Source: Sphingobacterium olei
Lineage (GTDB): Bacteria; Bacteroidota; Bacteroidia; Sphingobacteriales; Sphingobacteriaceae
Reading direction: 5' to 3'
DNA: 64,000 nt
NCBI RefSeq assembly: GCF_005048855.1
Contig: NZ_SUME01000001.1
Span: 558,001 to 622,000 of the forward strand
The notes beneath the pieces are model-generated. The model saw only the letters and a program-made list of their open reading frames with translations. It was not told where the DNA came from and did no database searches. Position numbers and translations under genes: made by a program. Below, piece after piece: positions 1 through 8,910 of the stretch; within the stretch, counting starts at the first letter, position 1, and each line of letters opens with the position of its first letter.

Positions 1-157
1 TTTTCGTAAAGCTATAGATATCCTCCGTTCCCATCATAAGTAGAAAACCCAGCGCAACGATCAGGATGCTGGTCAAAAATAAAATATAGTTAATCTTTTG
101 AAATACAAATCCGGCGTATTTCTTTTCATTACTAGGTACTGTGTTTTTTAAAGCCAT
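1..157 (-). CDS. DUF3098 family membrane protein, partial (3' end outside window)
   Basis: The first 52 codons are visible, starting at the CAT complement at 155-157 (MALKNTVPSNEKKYAGFVFQ). A hydrophobic helix follows at about residues 24-42 (ILFLTSILIVALGFLLMMG) and the reading frame runs off the window edge. Short two-helix DUF3098 proteins characteristically sit directly after ftsX in Bacteroidota, and the start here lies only 19 bp beyond the ftsX stop on the same strand. The family has no proven biochemical role; co-location suggests envelope or division work. The identification rests on position and sequence style. Confidence 0.75.
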   Translation of the reverse strand, partial: MALKNTVPSNEKKYAGFVFQKINYILFLTSILIVALGFLLMMGTEDIYSFTK

Positions 158-176
158 TTTCAATTTTTAATAGAAG

Positions 177-1055
177 TTAACGGTACAGACTATGTGATTT
201 GGCGCGTAAGTATTTGGTCACTGCAAAATAAGTGCTTAAGCCTGAAATCAATATTCCTAATATGACGACGATCAGAAAGATCGCGCCAAACTCATACCAA
301 TTGCGTAGAAAAACTAACTCAGGAATCTGTTTTTGAGCAAATTGTAATGTGAAAATCAACAATAAGATCGAAATCAGTGCTCCGATAAGACCGTGGATAA
401 TTCCGTATAAAATGTAGGGTTTACGAATAAAATTTTTCGTAGCACCTATTAACTGCATGCTTTTTATTAAGAAACGCTGTGAGTATATTGCTAATCGAAT
501 CGTATTATTAATTAAAGCAATTGCGATAATCAATAATATCACTGTAAAAGCGAGTACCACGATTCCGATTATTCGGATGTTCTTATTGACCATGTCAATT
601 AGGGATTCTTGATATACGACCTCTTTAACGCGGCTACTTTTCGATATTTTCTCAATGAAAGGCTGGATGCTGTCCGTATTTGCATATTGTTCTTTCATGT
701 AGATATCTATCGAAGGCAATAGTGGGTTGTGTCCAAGGTATTCTACAAAGTCTTCACCTAAATCTTCCTTGAGATTTTTAGCGGCCAGCTCTTTGCTCAC
801 GTATTCGGTGCGTAATACATAAGGATCTTTTTCAAAATCCTTTTGTAGAGAAAGTACATCGCCCTCGTTTACATTGTCGTTTACAATAACATTTAAGACA
901 ATATTTTCTTTTACGTATTTAGATAAGTTCTTTGCGTGTACAAGTATAAGTCCTAGTAAACCAGTCATTAATAAAACCAATGCAATACTGATTACAGTGG
1001 AAATATATACAGATTTTGTTTTTTTACGTGGTGAGCCTTGTTCTATTACTGACAT
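177..1055 (-). CDS. ftsX: Cell division ABC transporter permease FtsX
   Basis: The 292-aa protein has FtsX architecture: a short basic N-terminal tail, TM1 at about residues 18-42, a periplasmic domain of about 120 residues, then three helices at about 165-187, 217-239 and 255-277. FtsX with the ATPase FtsE forms an inner-membrane complex that activates peptidoglycan hydrolases at the septum or side wall. FtsE is not next to it in the visible sequence, as is usual in Bacteroidota where ftsX is instead followed by a DUF3098 gene, as here. It is transcribed divergently from leuS across a 230-bp gap. Length and topology are normal. Confidence 0.9.
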   Translation of the reverse strand: MSVIEQGSPRKKTKSVYISTVISIALVLLMTGLLGLILVHAKNLSKYVKENIVLNVIVNDNVNEGDVLSLQKDFEKDPYVLRTEYVSKELAAKNLKEDLGEDFVEYLGHNPLLPSIDIYMKEQYANTDSIQPFIEKISKSSRVKEVVYQESLIDMVNKNIRIIGIVVLAFTVILLIIAIALINNTIRLAIYSQRFLIKSMQLIGATKNFIRKPYILYGIIHGLIGALISILLLIFTLQFAQKQIPELVFLRNWYEFGAIFLIVVILGILISGLSTYFAVTKYLRAKSHSLYR

Positions 1056-1285
1056 AAAGCTTTAAAATATATTTGATGCGAAAGTAATTAATAAAGATGA
1101 TTTTTTGAATATTAAATGTAATATCTTCAAATCGAAACTTAATAGACGATAACAGTAAAGTTTGATATCTCTCTAAGTTTTAACAACGAATATCCGAATT
1201 TATTGTCTAGAATAAAAAACTTTTATACTGTTTTTGTCTTAAAATCGCTAATTTCGCAACTCTTATACAATTCTTACTTAGGAAG

Positions 1286-4066
1286 ATGGACTACAATCAC
1301 AGATCAATTGAACAAAAGTGGCAGAAATTCTGGGCCGAAAATCAAACATTTAAAACAGCTGAATCGACTGACAAGCCAAAATATTACGTGTTGGATATGT
1401 TTCCCTATCCCTCGGGAGCCGGTTTACATGTCGGTCATCCACTAGGCTATATAGCATCTGATATTTTTTCCAGATATAAGCGATTAAAAGGATTTAATGT
1501 ATTGCATCCAATGGGCTACGATTCCTTCGGCTTGCCGGCAGAACAATATGCGATACAAACGGGGCAACATCCCGCTATTACGACAGCGGTAAATATCAAT
1601 CGCTATCGTGAACAATTAGATAATATAGGTTTCTCTTATGATTGGTCGCGTGAAGTACGGACGTCCAACCCCGATTATTATCGGTGGACACAATGGATTT
1701 TTATGCAATTGTTTAATTCTTGGTATAATAAGGATGCGGGCAAAGCGGAATCTATAGATACATTAATTGATAAGTTTAATAATTCCGGTTCTCAAGGTAT
1801 TAATGCAGAATCAGATGAAGATACTTCAGTCTTTTCTGCTGCGGACTGGAAAGTATTTTCAGAAGAAGAGCAACAGAGAGAACTGCTGAAATATCGCTTG
1901 GCTTACTTACGTGAAAGTACGGTGAACTGGTGTGCAGCGCTAGGGACGGTGTTAGCGAATGATGAGGTTATAAATGGTGTTTCCGAGCGGGGCGGTTATC
2001 CTGTCGAGCAAAAGAAAATGATGCAATGGTCTATGCGTATTACCGCATATGCAGATCGCTTGTTGAGCGGTCTGGATAATGTAGATTGGCCTGAACCATT
2101 GGTAGAGATGCAACGTAATTGGATTGGCAAATCTGTAGGAGCATCAGTGATTTTCCCCCTTTCCCACAAAAGGGGGATTGAGGTGTTCACGACAAGGGTA
2201 GATACGCTCTTTGGTGTTTCTTTTGTTGTTTTGGCGCCGGAACATGAGTTAGTCGAAGTGCTAACTACAGATGAACAACGTTTGGCTGTTGAATCTTATA
2301 TCGAAAAAACTGCAAAAAAATCGGAACTCGACCGGATGGCAGATACAAAATCCGTATCAGGGGTATTTACAGGTTCCTATGCCAAACATCCGATCACCGG
2401 TGACGACGTTCAAATCTGGATAGCGGATTATGTTTTGGCAGGATATGGAACAGGTGCTGTGATGGCAGTTCCTTCGGGAGATCAACGTGATTATGTTTTT
2501 GCTAAACATTTTAATTTGCCGATTATTCCAATATCTGATTCGCAAAATATTGAAGAACAGGCTGATCCAAATAAGAATGGCAAATATATCAATTCAGACT
2601 TTATCAATGGAATGACCTATCAAGAGGCCGTTCCGGTATTGGTTGCGAAACTAGAAGAGCTGAAATTGGGAAAGGCAAAAGTCAATTTTAGGATGCGCGA
2701 TGCGATCTTCGGCCGTCAGCGTTATTGGGGGGAACCTGTTCCGGTTTACTTTAAGAATGGAATGCCTTATCTGATAAAGGAAGAGGAGTTGCCTCTATTG
2801 TTGCCAGAGGTAGATAAATATTTACCTACGGAAACAGGGGAACCGCCTCTGGGACGTGCCGAAGGATGGAAATATCAAGATCAATATGAATACGAGTTGA
2901 GTACAATGCCGGGTTGGGCAGGCTCTTCATGGTATTGGTTCCGCTATATGGATTCTCAAAATCAAGATATATTCGTTTCCAAAAAGGCCGTTGACTATTG
3001 GAAGGCCGTTGATTTATATATCGGTGGTTCTGAGCATGCTACAGGACACTTGTTGTACTCTCGCTTTTGGAATAAGGTTTTGAAAGATTTAGGTTTTCAT
3101 CAAGAAGAGGAACCGTTCAAAAAGCTAATTAACCAAGGTATGATTCAAGGTCGTTCGAACTTTGTGTACCGCGTTTTGGACGATGAAGGAAAAGGAACAA
3201 ATCAATTTGTTTCATTGGGATTGAAAGACCAATACAATAGTATTCCGTTGCATGTAGATGTAAATATTGTATACAATGATGTGTTGGATACCGATAAATT
3301 CAAAACGTTCCGTCCTGATTTTGCAGACGCCGAGTTTATTCTGGAGAACGGTAAATATATCTGTGGAACCGAGGTAGAGAAGATGTCTAAATCTAAATTC
3401 AATGTTGTTAATCCAGATGATATTATCGAGACATACGGTGCAGATACATTGCGTTTGTACGAAATGTTCTTAGGTCCTTTAGAGCAGGCAAAGCCCTGGA
3501 ATACAAACGGTATTGAAGGCGTACATAAATTCTTGCGTAAAGTATGGCGGTTGTTTCATGATGCCCAAGGTAATTTCAATGTTTCAGATGAAAAACCTAC
3601 AAAGGCTGAATATAAAGCGTTGCACAAGATTATTAAAAAAGTGGAAGATGATATCGAACGATTCTCTTTCAATACTTCTGTCTCTGCGTTCATGATTTGT
3701 GTAAATGAACTCACAGATCTAAAATGCAATAAACGTCAGATCCTACAGGATTTGATCATTGTACTAGAATCTTATGCACCACATATAACGGAAGAACTTT
3801 GGACATTGTTAGGTAATGAAGCTGGAACAATTTCTTATGCTACCTATCCTACATTCAATCCGGAGTATTTAGTAGAATCTGAATTTGCATATCCTGTGTC
3901 GATAAATGGTAAAATGAAAATGAACCTACCATTGGCCTTGGATCTAGATGCGAAAGCTGTCGAAGAGATCGTTATCAGTAATGCCGATGTTCAGCGTTAT
4001 CTAGACAGCAAAGCGGTGAAAAAGCTAATTTTTGTGAAGGGTAAGATTATTAATATTGTCGTGTAA
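1286..4066 (+). CDS. leuS: Leucyl-tRNA synthetase
   Basis: This 926-aa class I synthetase charges tRNA-Leu in the cytosol. The HIGH-type motif is HVGH at residues 48-51 and the KMSKS loop is at 699-703. The CP1 editing domain lies between ([10 protein letters not shown] near residue 307), and a leucine-specific insertion lies just before KMSKS. The ATG at 1286 begins the typical sequence [17 protein letters not shown] leader of a few tens of bases separates it from a weak promoter-like region (TAATTTCG near 1249). A strong terminator follows. A GC-rich hairpin occurs inside the gene at 2155-2176, in the editing domain, without breaking the frame. Confidence 0.98.
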   Translation: MDYNHRSIEQKWQKFWAENQTFKTAESTDKPKYYVLDMFPYPSGAGLHVGHPLGYIASDIFSRYKRLKGFNVLHPMGYDSFGLPAEQYAIQTGQHPAITTAVNINRYREQLDNIGFSYDWSREVRTSNPDYYRWTQWIFMQLFNSWYNKDAGKAESIDTLIDKFNNSGSQGINAESDEDTSVFSAADWKVFSEEEQQRELLKYRLAYLRESTVNWCAALGTVLANDEVINGVSERGGYPVEQKKMMQWSMRITAYADRLLSGLDNVDWPEPLVEMQRNWIGKSVGASVIFPLSHKRGIEVFTTRVDTLFGVSFVVLAPEHELVEVLTTDEQRLAVESYIEKTAKKSELDRMADTKSVSGVFTGSYAKHPITGDDVQIWIADYVLAGYGTGAVMAVPSGDQRDYVFAKHFNLPIIPISDSQNIEEQADPNKNGKYINSDFINGMTYQEAVPVLVAKLEELKLGKAKVNFRMRDAIFGRQRYWGEPVPVYFKNGMPYLIKEEELPLLLPEVDKYLPTETGEPPLGRAEGWKYQDQYEYELSTMPGWAGSSWYWFRYMDSQNQDIFVSKKAVDYWKAVDLYIGGSEHATGHLLYSRFWNKVLKDLGFHQEEEPFKKLINQGMIQGRSNFVYRVLDDEGKGTNQFVSLGLKDQYNSIPLHVDVNIVYNDVLDTDKFKTFRPDFADAEFILENGKYICGTEVEKMSKSKFNVVNPDDIIETYGADTLRLYEMFLGPLEQAKPWNTNGIEGVHKFLRKVWRLFHDAQGNFNVSDEKPTKAEYKALHKIIKKVEDDIERFSFNTSVSAFMICVNELTDLKCNKRQILQDLIIVLESYAPHITEELWTLLGNEAGTISYATYPTFNPEYLVESEFAYPVSINGKMKMNLPLALDLDAKAVEEIVISNADVQRYLDSKAVKKLIFVKGKIINIVV
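2155..2176. repeat. Perfect hairpin inside leuS (CCCCCTTT / AAAGGGGG)
   Basis: CCCCCTTT at 2155-2162 and AAAGGGGG at 2169-2176 form an 8-bp stem with a 6-base loop. It encodes the stretch FPLSHKRG just before FTTRVDT. The C5/G5 tracts are unlike the surrounding AT-rich coding sequence. It resembles the short palindromes found between genes in Bacteroidota, but I cannot show that it is repeated elsewhere in this genome. Confidence 0.4.
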
Positions 4067-4082
4067 CACGAATTTACTCGTT

Positions 4083-4125
4083 AATAAACAAAGGACCGGA
4101 TCAATAAACCGGTCCTTTGTTTATT
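4083..4125 (+). terminator. Intrinsic terminator after leuS
   Basis: A perfect 17-bp stem (4083-4099 with 4109-4125, core AAAGGACCGG / CCGGTCCTTT) and a 9-base loop, with T-rich sequence on the 3' arm, begins 17 bp after the leuS stop codon. Confidence 0.9.
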
Positions 4126-4231
4126 ATGTTCTTTAAATGTCATTAATCGTTGTGAATAGGGATCTGTCTGAAACAATATTTGGATTTGGCTTGATAATTG
4201 AGTAACTTACAAAGAATCAAAAAAAGAATAT

Positions 4232-4366
4232 ATGATTAAAAAAAAGAAAGAGAAAAAAACAGTATTTGAGAGTAATCCATTTCTATACTACATTACAAAT
4301 GTAGGTTTCATTGAACCGATCAAAGAAGAAGATCAGAAAATTAGAGAAACGTTAATTGTACGTTAA
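4232..4366 (+). CDS. Small basic protein of 44 aa, unknown function
   Basis: An uninterrupted ORF runs from ATG 4232 to TAA 4364-4366. It starts MIKKKKEKKTVFESNPFLYY and ends EEDQKIRETLIVR. The lysine-rich N-terminus is followed by an aromatic patch and an acidic stretch, with no signal peptide or membrane helix. It is framed by its own transcription signals: the leuS terminator upstream and another hairpin terminator at 4398-4425. This isolation and the peptide-like composition argue for a real small gene, but I do not recognise the family. Confidence 0.5.
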   Translation: MIKKKKEKKTVFESNPFLYYITNVGFIEPIKEEDQKIRETLIVR

Positions 4367-4397
4367 CTTTCTTAAAGAAAATTAAAACAATTCACAT

Positions 4398-4425
4398 ATG
4401 CTTTTCAAAACGAAAGCATTTTTTT
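4398..4425 (+). terminator. Terminator after the 44-aa ORF
   Basis: ATGCTTT at 4398-4404 pairs with AAAGCAT at 4413-4419 and is followed at once by a T run to 4425. Confidence 0.7.
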
Positions 4426-4601
4426 GTTTTATATACTCTTGCAATAACTTTGAACAGTCATTAGGAGTTGGTTATTAGAATTCTAATATCTTATCCAAAG
4501 CCTTAACTAAATTTAACAATAGGAACATTAAACTGTTTCATTCGGATTGTATCTATAAATACAAACAAGCTTATTAAAATATTATTTACAATTTAATTAA
4601 G

Positions 4602-5108
4602 ATGACTATGAAAAAGATATTAACATTAGCGGTATTGTTTACAGGGTTGAGTGTTGCATCCTTTGCACAGGACAAGTCAGATAGTAAGCGTATAGATCGT
4701 AAAGGTGGTAAATCATTTAATAAAGAGTTAGGGGCAAATAAATCGCCTGAAGACATCGCTAAAATCCGTACAGAGCGCTTGGATAAGGAATTAAAATTTA
4801 CCGACAAGCAGCGTCAAGAGGTATATACATATAACCTTGATCAGGCGAAGAAGCTAAAACAACGTTCAGAAATACGAAAAAAAGAACGTATGGCGATACA
4901 AAACGAAATGAAAGCTGATCGAGATAGATTTAAAAATTTATTGACAGAAGATCAACAAAAGATAATAAAAGAGCGCATGGTAAAACGTGACGGAGATCGT
5001 ATCCACAAACGTGGTCAACATTTTAAAGATCGCAAAGAGGGGGACAGACCTATCCGCAAAAAGATTGAAAAATCTGCAGATACCAAGGAAGAAAGTTCAA
5101 ATAGTTAG
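4602..5108 (+). CDS. Spy/LTXXQ- or DUF4890-like periplasmic protein
   Basis: The 168-aa protein has a signal peptide (KKILTLAVLFTGLSVASFAQ, cleavage after about residue 22). The mature part is highly charged and mostly helical: an RTERLDKELKFTDKQRQEVY segment near residues 56-75 and FKNLLTEDQQKIIKERM near 110-127, the spaced 'LT..Q' pattern of Spy/CpxP-like periplasmic chaperones and Bacteroidota DUF4890 proteins. The tail is rich in Arg, Lys, Asp and Glu. Translation could start at 4602 or two codons later at MKK. It stands alone between terminators. An envelope-stress or chaperone role is inferred from the family. Confidence 0.7.
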   Translation: MTMKKILTLAVLFTGLSVASFAQDKSDSKRIDRKGGKSFNKELGANKSPEDIAKIRTERLDKELKFTDKQRQEVYTYNLDQAKKLKQRSEIRKKERMAIQNEMKADRDRFKNLLTEDQQKIIKERMVKRDGDRIHKRGQHFKDRKEGDRPIRKKIEKSADTKEESSNS

Positions 5109-5129
5109 TGGTTATATGTTTTAGATGGG

Positions 5130-5156
5130 AGCCCTGAAGTAATTCAGGGCTTTTCT
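5130..5156 (+). terminator. Terminator after the Spy-like gene
   Basis: AGCCCTGAA (5130-5138) pairs with TTCAGGGCT (5143-5151) around a GTAA tetraloop, followed by TTTTCTT. It ends at the stop codon of the convergent Nudix gene. Confidence 0.85.
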
Positions 5157-5743
5157 TATTTTAAAATTTTTTCATTTACTATTTCCAGAATGAGTGGGTA
5201 GGTGTTTTCTTTCACTTGGTTTAGATCTTTTTTGGATAACCATTCTGCCCGATCAATGTCTTCTTCAAGTTGTGGGATTAATTTGGGAATTTTATTAACC
5301 CCCATTTCATACCAATTGGTTTGTTTCAAAACGATCTTGCCACGCATTAGATAGATATGGTATGTTGTAATCGCTTTTTTTCCAAGATAATGAATCTTAA
5401 TCCCACACTCTTCTTCCACTTCACGGACGGCCGCATCACGCATTTTTTCATTATCTTCTACCTTTCCTTTAGGTAAATCCCATTTTCCGAGACGATGAAT
5501 GAACAGGTAATGACCATCACCATTTTTTACAATACCACCCGCAGCCTTAATGATTCTGAGCTTACTAGAGACCATTTTAAAAACTTTTTCCACTTCTGGA
5601 TGTATATACAAATAAGTAACAGTACTGTTCTTTGTACTGTTGTTGAAAAGTTTTTCCAAGTCAATCTCTTGTAATCCAACAGTTTGGATGTCGTTCTTAA
5701 TTTTAGGTGTAAAATCTGCTAAAATAAGCAGGCTTTGGTTCAT
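5156..5743 (-). CDS. Nudix hydrolase
   Basis: The protein carries a complete Nudix box, G(93)KVEDNE...REVEEECGI, which matches GX5EX7REUXEEXGU, so the catalytic Mg2+-binding glutamates are present. Nudix enzymes cleave nucleoside diphosphates linked to another group; the substrate cannot be told from this sequence. About 60 residues precede the Nudix fold. The frame is open to an ATG at 5767 that would overlap the pyrE start codon, but that extension (MAQIYKIY) lies on the pyrE promoter-like box. I therefore prefer the ATG at 5743 (MNQSLLILADFTPK), giving 195 aa. Confidence 0.85.
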   Translation of the reverse strand: MNQSLLILADFTPKIKNDIQTVGLQEIDLEKLFNNSTKNSTVTYLYIHPEVEKVFKMVSSKLRIIKAAGGIVKNGDGHYLFIHRLGKWDLPKGKVEDNEKMRDAAVREVEEECGIKIHYLGKKAITTYHIYLMRGKIVLKQTNWYEMGVNKIPKLIPQLEEDIDRAEWLSKKDLNQVKENTYPLILEIVNEKILK

Positions 5744-5761
5744 ATAAATTTTATAAATTTG
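5734..5761 (+). promoter_or_regulatory. Putative pyrE promoter abutting the start codon
   Basis: TTTG at 5734-5737 and a perfect Bacteroidetes -7 box TAAATTTG at 5754-5761 are separated by 16 bp, slightly short of the usual spacing. The box ends only 4 bp before the pyrE ATG, so transcription would start at or within a few bases of the start codon. Confidence 0.5.
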
Positions 5762-5765
5762 CGCC

Positions 5766-6413
5766 ATGAATAATTTTAATGAGGTTGAACAAAAAGTTGC
5801 TGAATCCTTATTGCAAATTAAAGCAATAAAATTGCAACCTAAAAGTCCTTTTACATGGGCTTCGGGTTGGAGGTCTCCAATTTACTGTGATAACCGCGTC
5901 ACACTATCACATCCCGCTATCCGTACCTACATCCGCCAAAAACTATCTCAACGTATTCAGGAAGAATTTGGAAGCGTAGAAATGATTTCCGGAGTAGCTA
6001 CCGCAGGTATACCGCAGGGAGTATTGGTAGCTCAGGATTTAGGCCTTCCTTTTACGTATGTACGTAGCAGTGCCAAAGATCATGGACGTCAAAACTTAAT
6101 AGAAGGAGAGGTGGTAAGTGGACAGCGTGTAGTGGTAATAGAGGACTTGGTATCTACAGGTAAAAGTTCTTTGATCGCTGTGAAAGCGTTGCGCGAAGCA
6201 GGTTGCAATGTTGTGGGGCTGATTTCTATATTTACCTATGGCTTTGATGAGGCTACGAAAAATTTTACAGAAGCGAAATGTCCTTTATTCAGTCTTTGTA
6301 CCTATGATTCATTAATCAAAGTAGCTGTGGACAAAAGTTATGTATTAGAAAGTGACGTGGAAATGTTAGAACAATGGCGTAAAGATCCTGCGAATTGGGA
6401 GCCGAGCGTGTAA
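5766..6413 (+). CDS. pyrE: Orotate phosphoribosyltransferase
   Basis: The 215-aa enzyme transfers phosphoribose from PRPP to orotate to give OMP in pyrimidine synthesis. The PRPP-binding loop VVVIEDLVSTGKSS is at residues 122-135. The flexible-loop sequence (AKDHGRQNLIEGE) and the substrate region (ASGWRSPIYCDNR, residues 32-44) are also present. There is no alternative in-frame ATG nearby, so the start at 5766 is firm even though a promoter box lies directly against it. A small SRPBCC gene follows 12 bp after the stop and is probably co-transcribed. Confidence 0.96.
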   Translation: MNNFNEVEQKVAESLLQIKAIKLQPKSPFTWASGWRSPIYCDNRVTLSHPAIRTYIRQKLSQRIQEEFGSVEMISGVATAGIPQGVLVAQDLGLPFTYVRSSAKDHGRQNLIEGEVVSGQRVVVIEDLVSTGKSSLIAVKALREAGCNVVGLISIFTYGFDEATKNFTEAKCPLFSLCTYDSLIKVAVDKSYVLESDVEMLEQWRKDPANWEPSV

Positions 6414-6425
6414 TAAAAAGTAATC

Positions 6426-6824
6426 ATGACAGTCATTCAAAATCATACGGTTATCAATAAAGCTGTTTCTGAAGTGTATTCTTTTTTAGCGGATTTGAAT
6501 AATCATGAGCAATTGATGCCGGATAATATATACAATTGGACTTCGACATCGGATGAAGCGCAATTTACCATTAAAAATATGGCCAAGTTGTCGCTTAAGA
6601 TCAACCAGCGTGTCGAGAATAAAGAAATTGTCTGCGTACCGTCGGAAGAAGCTCCTTTTGAGGTTAAATTGTTTTGGCAAGTAGAAGAAATTTCTCCGTC
6701 GGACACCAAAGCTACCTTTGTAATCGAAGCACAATTGAATATGATGATGAAGATGATGGCTTCAGGTCCTTTACAAAAATTGGTCGATTACCAAATAGCC
6801 CGAGTAAAAGAGGTATTGGGATAA
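6426..6824 (+). CDS. SRPBCC (START-like) family protein
   Basis: The 132-aa protein has the SRPBCC pattern: an N-terminal strand-helix (VINKAVSEVYSFLADLNNHEQLMP), central antiparallel strands and a long C-terminal helix (MMMKMMASGPLQKLVDYQIARVKEVL). This fold forms a hydrophobic pocket for lipids or polyketide-like ligands; the ligand is unknown. It follows pyrE by 12 bp and shares its terminator, an arrangement I believe is common in Bacteroidota. There is no signal peptide, so it should be cytosolic. Confidence 0.75.
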   Translation: MTVIQNHTVINKAVSEVYSFLADLNNHEQLMPDNIYNWTSTSDEAQFTIKNMAKLSLKINQRVENKEIVCVPSEEAPFEVKLFWQVEEISPSDTKATFVIEAQLNMMMKMMASGPLQKLVDYQIARVKEVLG

Positions 6825-6841
6825 GATATTTATAATATGAC

Positions 6842-6873
6842 AAAAAAGCAATCCGCATATGGATTGCTTTTTT
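6842..6873. terminator. Bidirectional terminator between converging genes
   Basis: AAAAAAGCAATCC (6842-6854) pairs with GGATTGCTTTTTT (6861-6873) around a 6-base loop. The A and T runs on both sides let it serve both the pyrE operon and the minus-strand operon ending at 6889. Confidence 0.9.
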
Positions 6874-6888
6874 GTTGGTCTTTTTTTA

Positions 6889-7812
6889 CTAAAAAGAATA
6901 GGAAATATGCGTTAAGAATTTATTTCCAGATTCAATTCTTCCTCTTCCAAGATCTTGTTGTAACGGAAGTTGGTAATTAACTCCCAAGGATAGTTGCTTA
7001 AAATTTGTTTCCAGTCCAACAATACCGTTAACGGCACTTCCACCGGTTTCCGTAACGCGATAACCCAATGTGTGATCTTTTTGTTGGTTTTCATACGCTA
7101 CGCCAATATTTGGTGCTAATCTTTTATCCATTCCCAAGCTGATTTTATAATAAGCCGATATATTAGCAGATATTTTATCTCCGTATCGGTAGTCATCCGC
7201 ATTTTCTGTGTTTAACTTGTAACTGAAATTGGTATTGATACCGATATCATGTATGCGTATGTCATACATGATATTGGCCAGTACATCAGTGCTACCGGTT
7301 CCGAGCTGAAAGATGTTAGGTGAGTTAAGATTTTTGCTGACTTCTTGAATACTGTAATTTCCAGTGGGTAATTTTAGCCCCAATCCGGCCCACAAGGAGT
7401 GAACAATCAATTTATTGTTACTTTGGCCGGTTTTGTTCAGAATGTTGAAGTAACCATTTAGTACCATATCTCCTAGACCATCTTTACGACGCAATGTTTG
7501 AGAAGCGTCGTTGTATTTCTCGATAAAATTGTAAGGTACGATCGCCATCACACGCCAACGTGATCCGAAATTCCATGCCCCCCAAAGCTCTATGTTCTGA
7601 TACTGTTCATCAGAAGTAAGAGTGGATCGGTTACCATTGACATCGAGTTGAGTGGTTAATTTGTTGAATTGGTACCTTAGACCTACAAAACGCTTGTTAA
7701 AATCCGGAAGAATACCAATGTAGTAGCTACCTACACCACATCCACAAATGTCACAGGCCTTGGCATAGGAAAGGCATAGGTTTAATACGATAAGAATTAA
7801 TATCTTTTTCAT
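6889..7812 (-). CDS. Outer-membrane beta-barrel-like protein with N-terminal CDICGCG motif
   Basis: The 307-aa protein has a signal peptide (about residues 1-19) followed directly by CDICGCGVGSYY at mature position 1, a compact three-cysteine motif able to bind metal or be disulfide-linked. The rest is alternating amphipathic strands ending in a C-terminal aromatic (FLTHISYSF), typical of outer-membrane barrels. It is the last gene of the mbnP-like/peroxidase operon (72 bp after the peroxidase), so a role in copper or heme-linked metal handling is inferred from context. I know such CDICGCG proteins as uncharacterised companions of these peroxidases. Confidence 0.6.
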   Translation of the reverse strand: MKKILILIVLNLCLSYAKACDICGCGVGSYYIGILPDFNKRFVGLRYQFNKLTTQLDVNGNRSTLTSDEQYQNIELWGAWNFGSRWRVMAIVPYNFIEKYNDASQTLRRKDGLGDMVLNGYFNILNKTGQSNNKLIVHSLWAGLGLKLPTGNYSIQEVSKNLNSPNIFQLGTGSTDVLANIMYDIRIHDIGINTNFSYKLNTENADDYRYGDKISANISAYYKISLGMDKRLAPNIGVAYENQQKDHTLGYRVTETGGSAVNGIVGLETNFKQLSLGVNYQLPLQQDLGRGRIESGNKFLTHISYSF

Positions 7813-7884
7813 GTTTAATTATTTTTATACGATCTAATCACCTAAGAAACTATCCTATTCTCATCATTAGATTGTTGGGTGGTC

Positions 7885-8910
7885 TCATGGTTGTTCAGAA
7901 AATAGCGTGTTTCTAATAAATTTTTCATCATTAAGTGTATTCAGAAACGCAGTTAGATCGCTGACTTCCATATTGGACAACGCGATACCGTTACGCAGGA
8001 GCGGATCTAGGTTGTCGGTCTGTTTGATTTCCCTTCGATAATGATTAATGACTGCTTCCAAAGTGATAAAACTACCATCGTGCATATAGGGAGATGTATA
8101 TGCAAGATTGCGTAGTGAAGGAACTTTAAATTTTAGTTTATCAGATTCTAATCCGGTTATTTCATACCTTCCCTGATCCTGTGAGGGATTGATGCCCAGT
8201 CCATTGTCTCTATACGAATAGTCGGTAAATAGGGGTTCTTGATGACATGTACTACATTTTTGTTGATAGAGTGTATATCCTCGTTGCTCTGCTGCACTAA
8301 AATTTGTCTCCTTACGAATTACTTTGTCGTATTTGCTGTTGTCGGATATGAGTAAGAGCATAAACTGTGAGAGTGCCTGAAGTGTGTTTACAGAATTTAT
8401 TTCTGACGAACCGAATGCTTTTTGAAATAAAGTGGGGTAATCTTTAGAATTTCTTAGTTTCTCTAGGACTGTAACAAATTGTTCATCCATTTCTACTTCA
8501 TTTTCAATAGGTGCTATTGGAGCAAGATCCAGATGAAATACGCCACCGTCCCAAAAAAAGCCTTTCGACCAGGCAAGATTCATCAATGGCATGCTGTTAC
8601 GTACACCCAATCGATCATCTATGCCATGGCTCACATCGTGACCGTGATGTGTAAAGGCATGCTGACTAATGTGGCAGCTTCCACAAGATATTGTATTATT
8701 TCGGGATAGGATAGGATCGTAGAATAATTTTCTGCCTAATTCGAAGCCTTCTTTACTGATCGGATTGCTCGCCAAGTTGTATACCGGAGCAGGGAAATGC
8801 TCTGGTTGTACAAATTCAAATAGCGATGTATCTAGTTTATCATCTGTTTTTTGACAAGCTATCACTAAGCCGATTATACCAATAAAAAACAAAATTTGAC
8901 GTTTATTCAT
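7885..8910 (-). CDS. Diheme cytochrome c peroxidase / MauG / MbnH-family lipoprotein
   Basis: The 341-aa protein has a lipobox (LVIAC, Cys19) and two CxxCH heme sites, CGSCH at 76-80 and CSTCH at 219-223. It also has the conserved RNSMPLMNLAW and YMHDGSFITLEAVINHY segments of bacterial diheme peroxidases. Its start overlaps the 3' end of the MbnP-like gene by 8 bp, so the two are translationally coupled. In the MbnP/MbnH pair known from methanotrophs, the diheme enzyme oxidises a tryptophan of MbnP to kynurenine to make a copper site. That function here is inferred from pairing; a plain H2O2 peroxidase is the alternative. Confidence 0.88.
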   Translation of the reverse strand: MNKRQILFFIGIIGLVIACQKTDDKLDTSLFEFVQPEHFPAPVYNLASNPISKEGFELGRKLFYDPILSRNNTISCGSCHISQHAFTHHGHDVSHGIDDRLGVRNSMPLMNLAWSKGFFWDGGVFHLDLAPIAPIENEVEMDEQFVTVLEKLRNSKDYPTLFQKAFGSSEINSVNTLQALSQFMLLLISDNSKYDKVIRKETNFSAAEQRGYTLYQQKCSTCHQEPLFTDYSYRDNGLGINPSQDQGRYEITGLESDKLKFKVPSLRNLAYTSPYMHDGSFITLEAVINHYRREIKQTDNLDPLLRNGIALSNMEVSDLTAFLNTLNDEKFIRNTLFSEQP

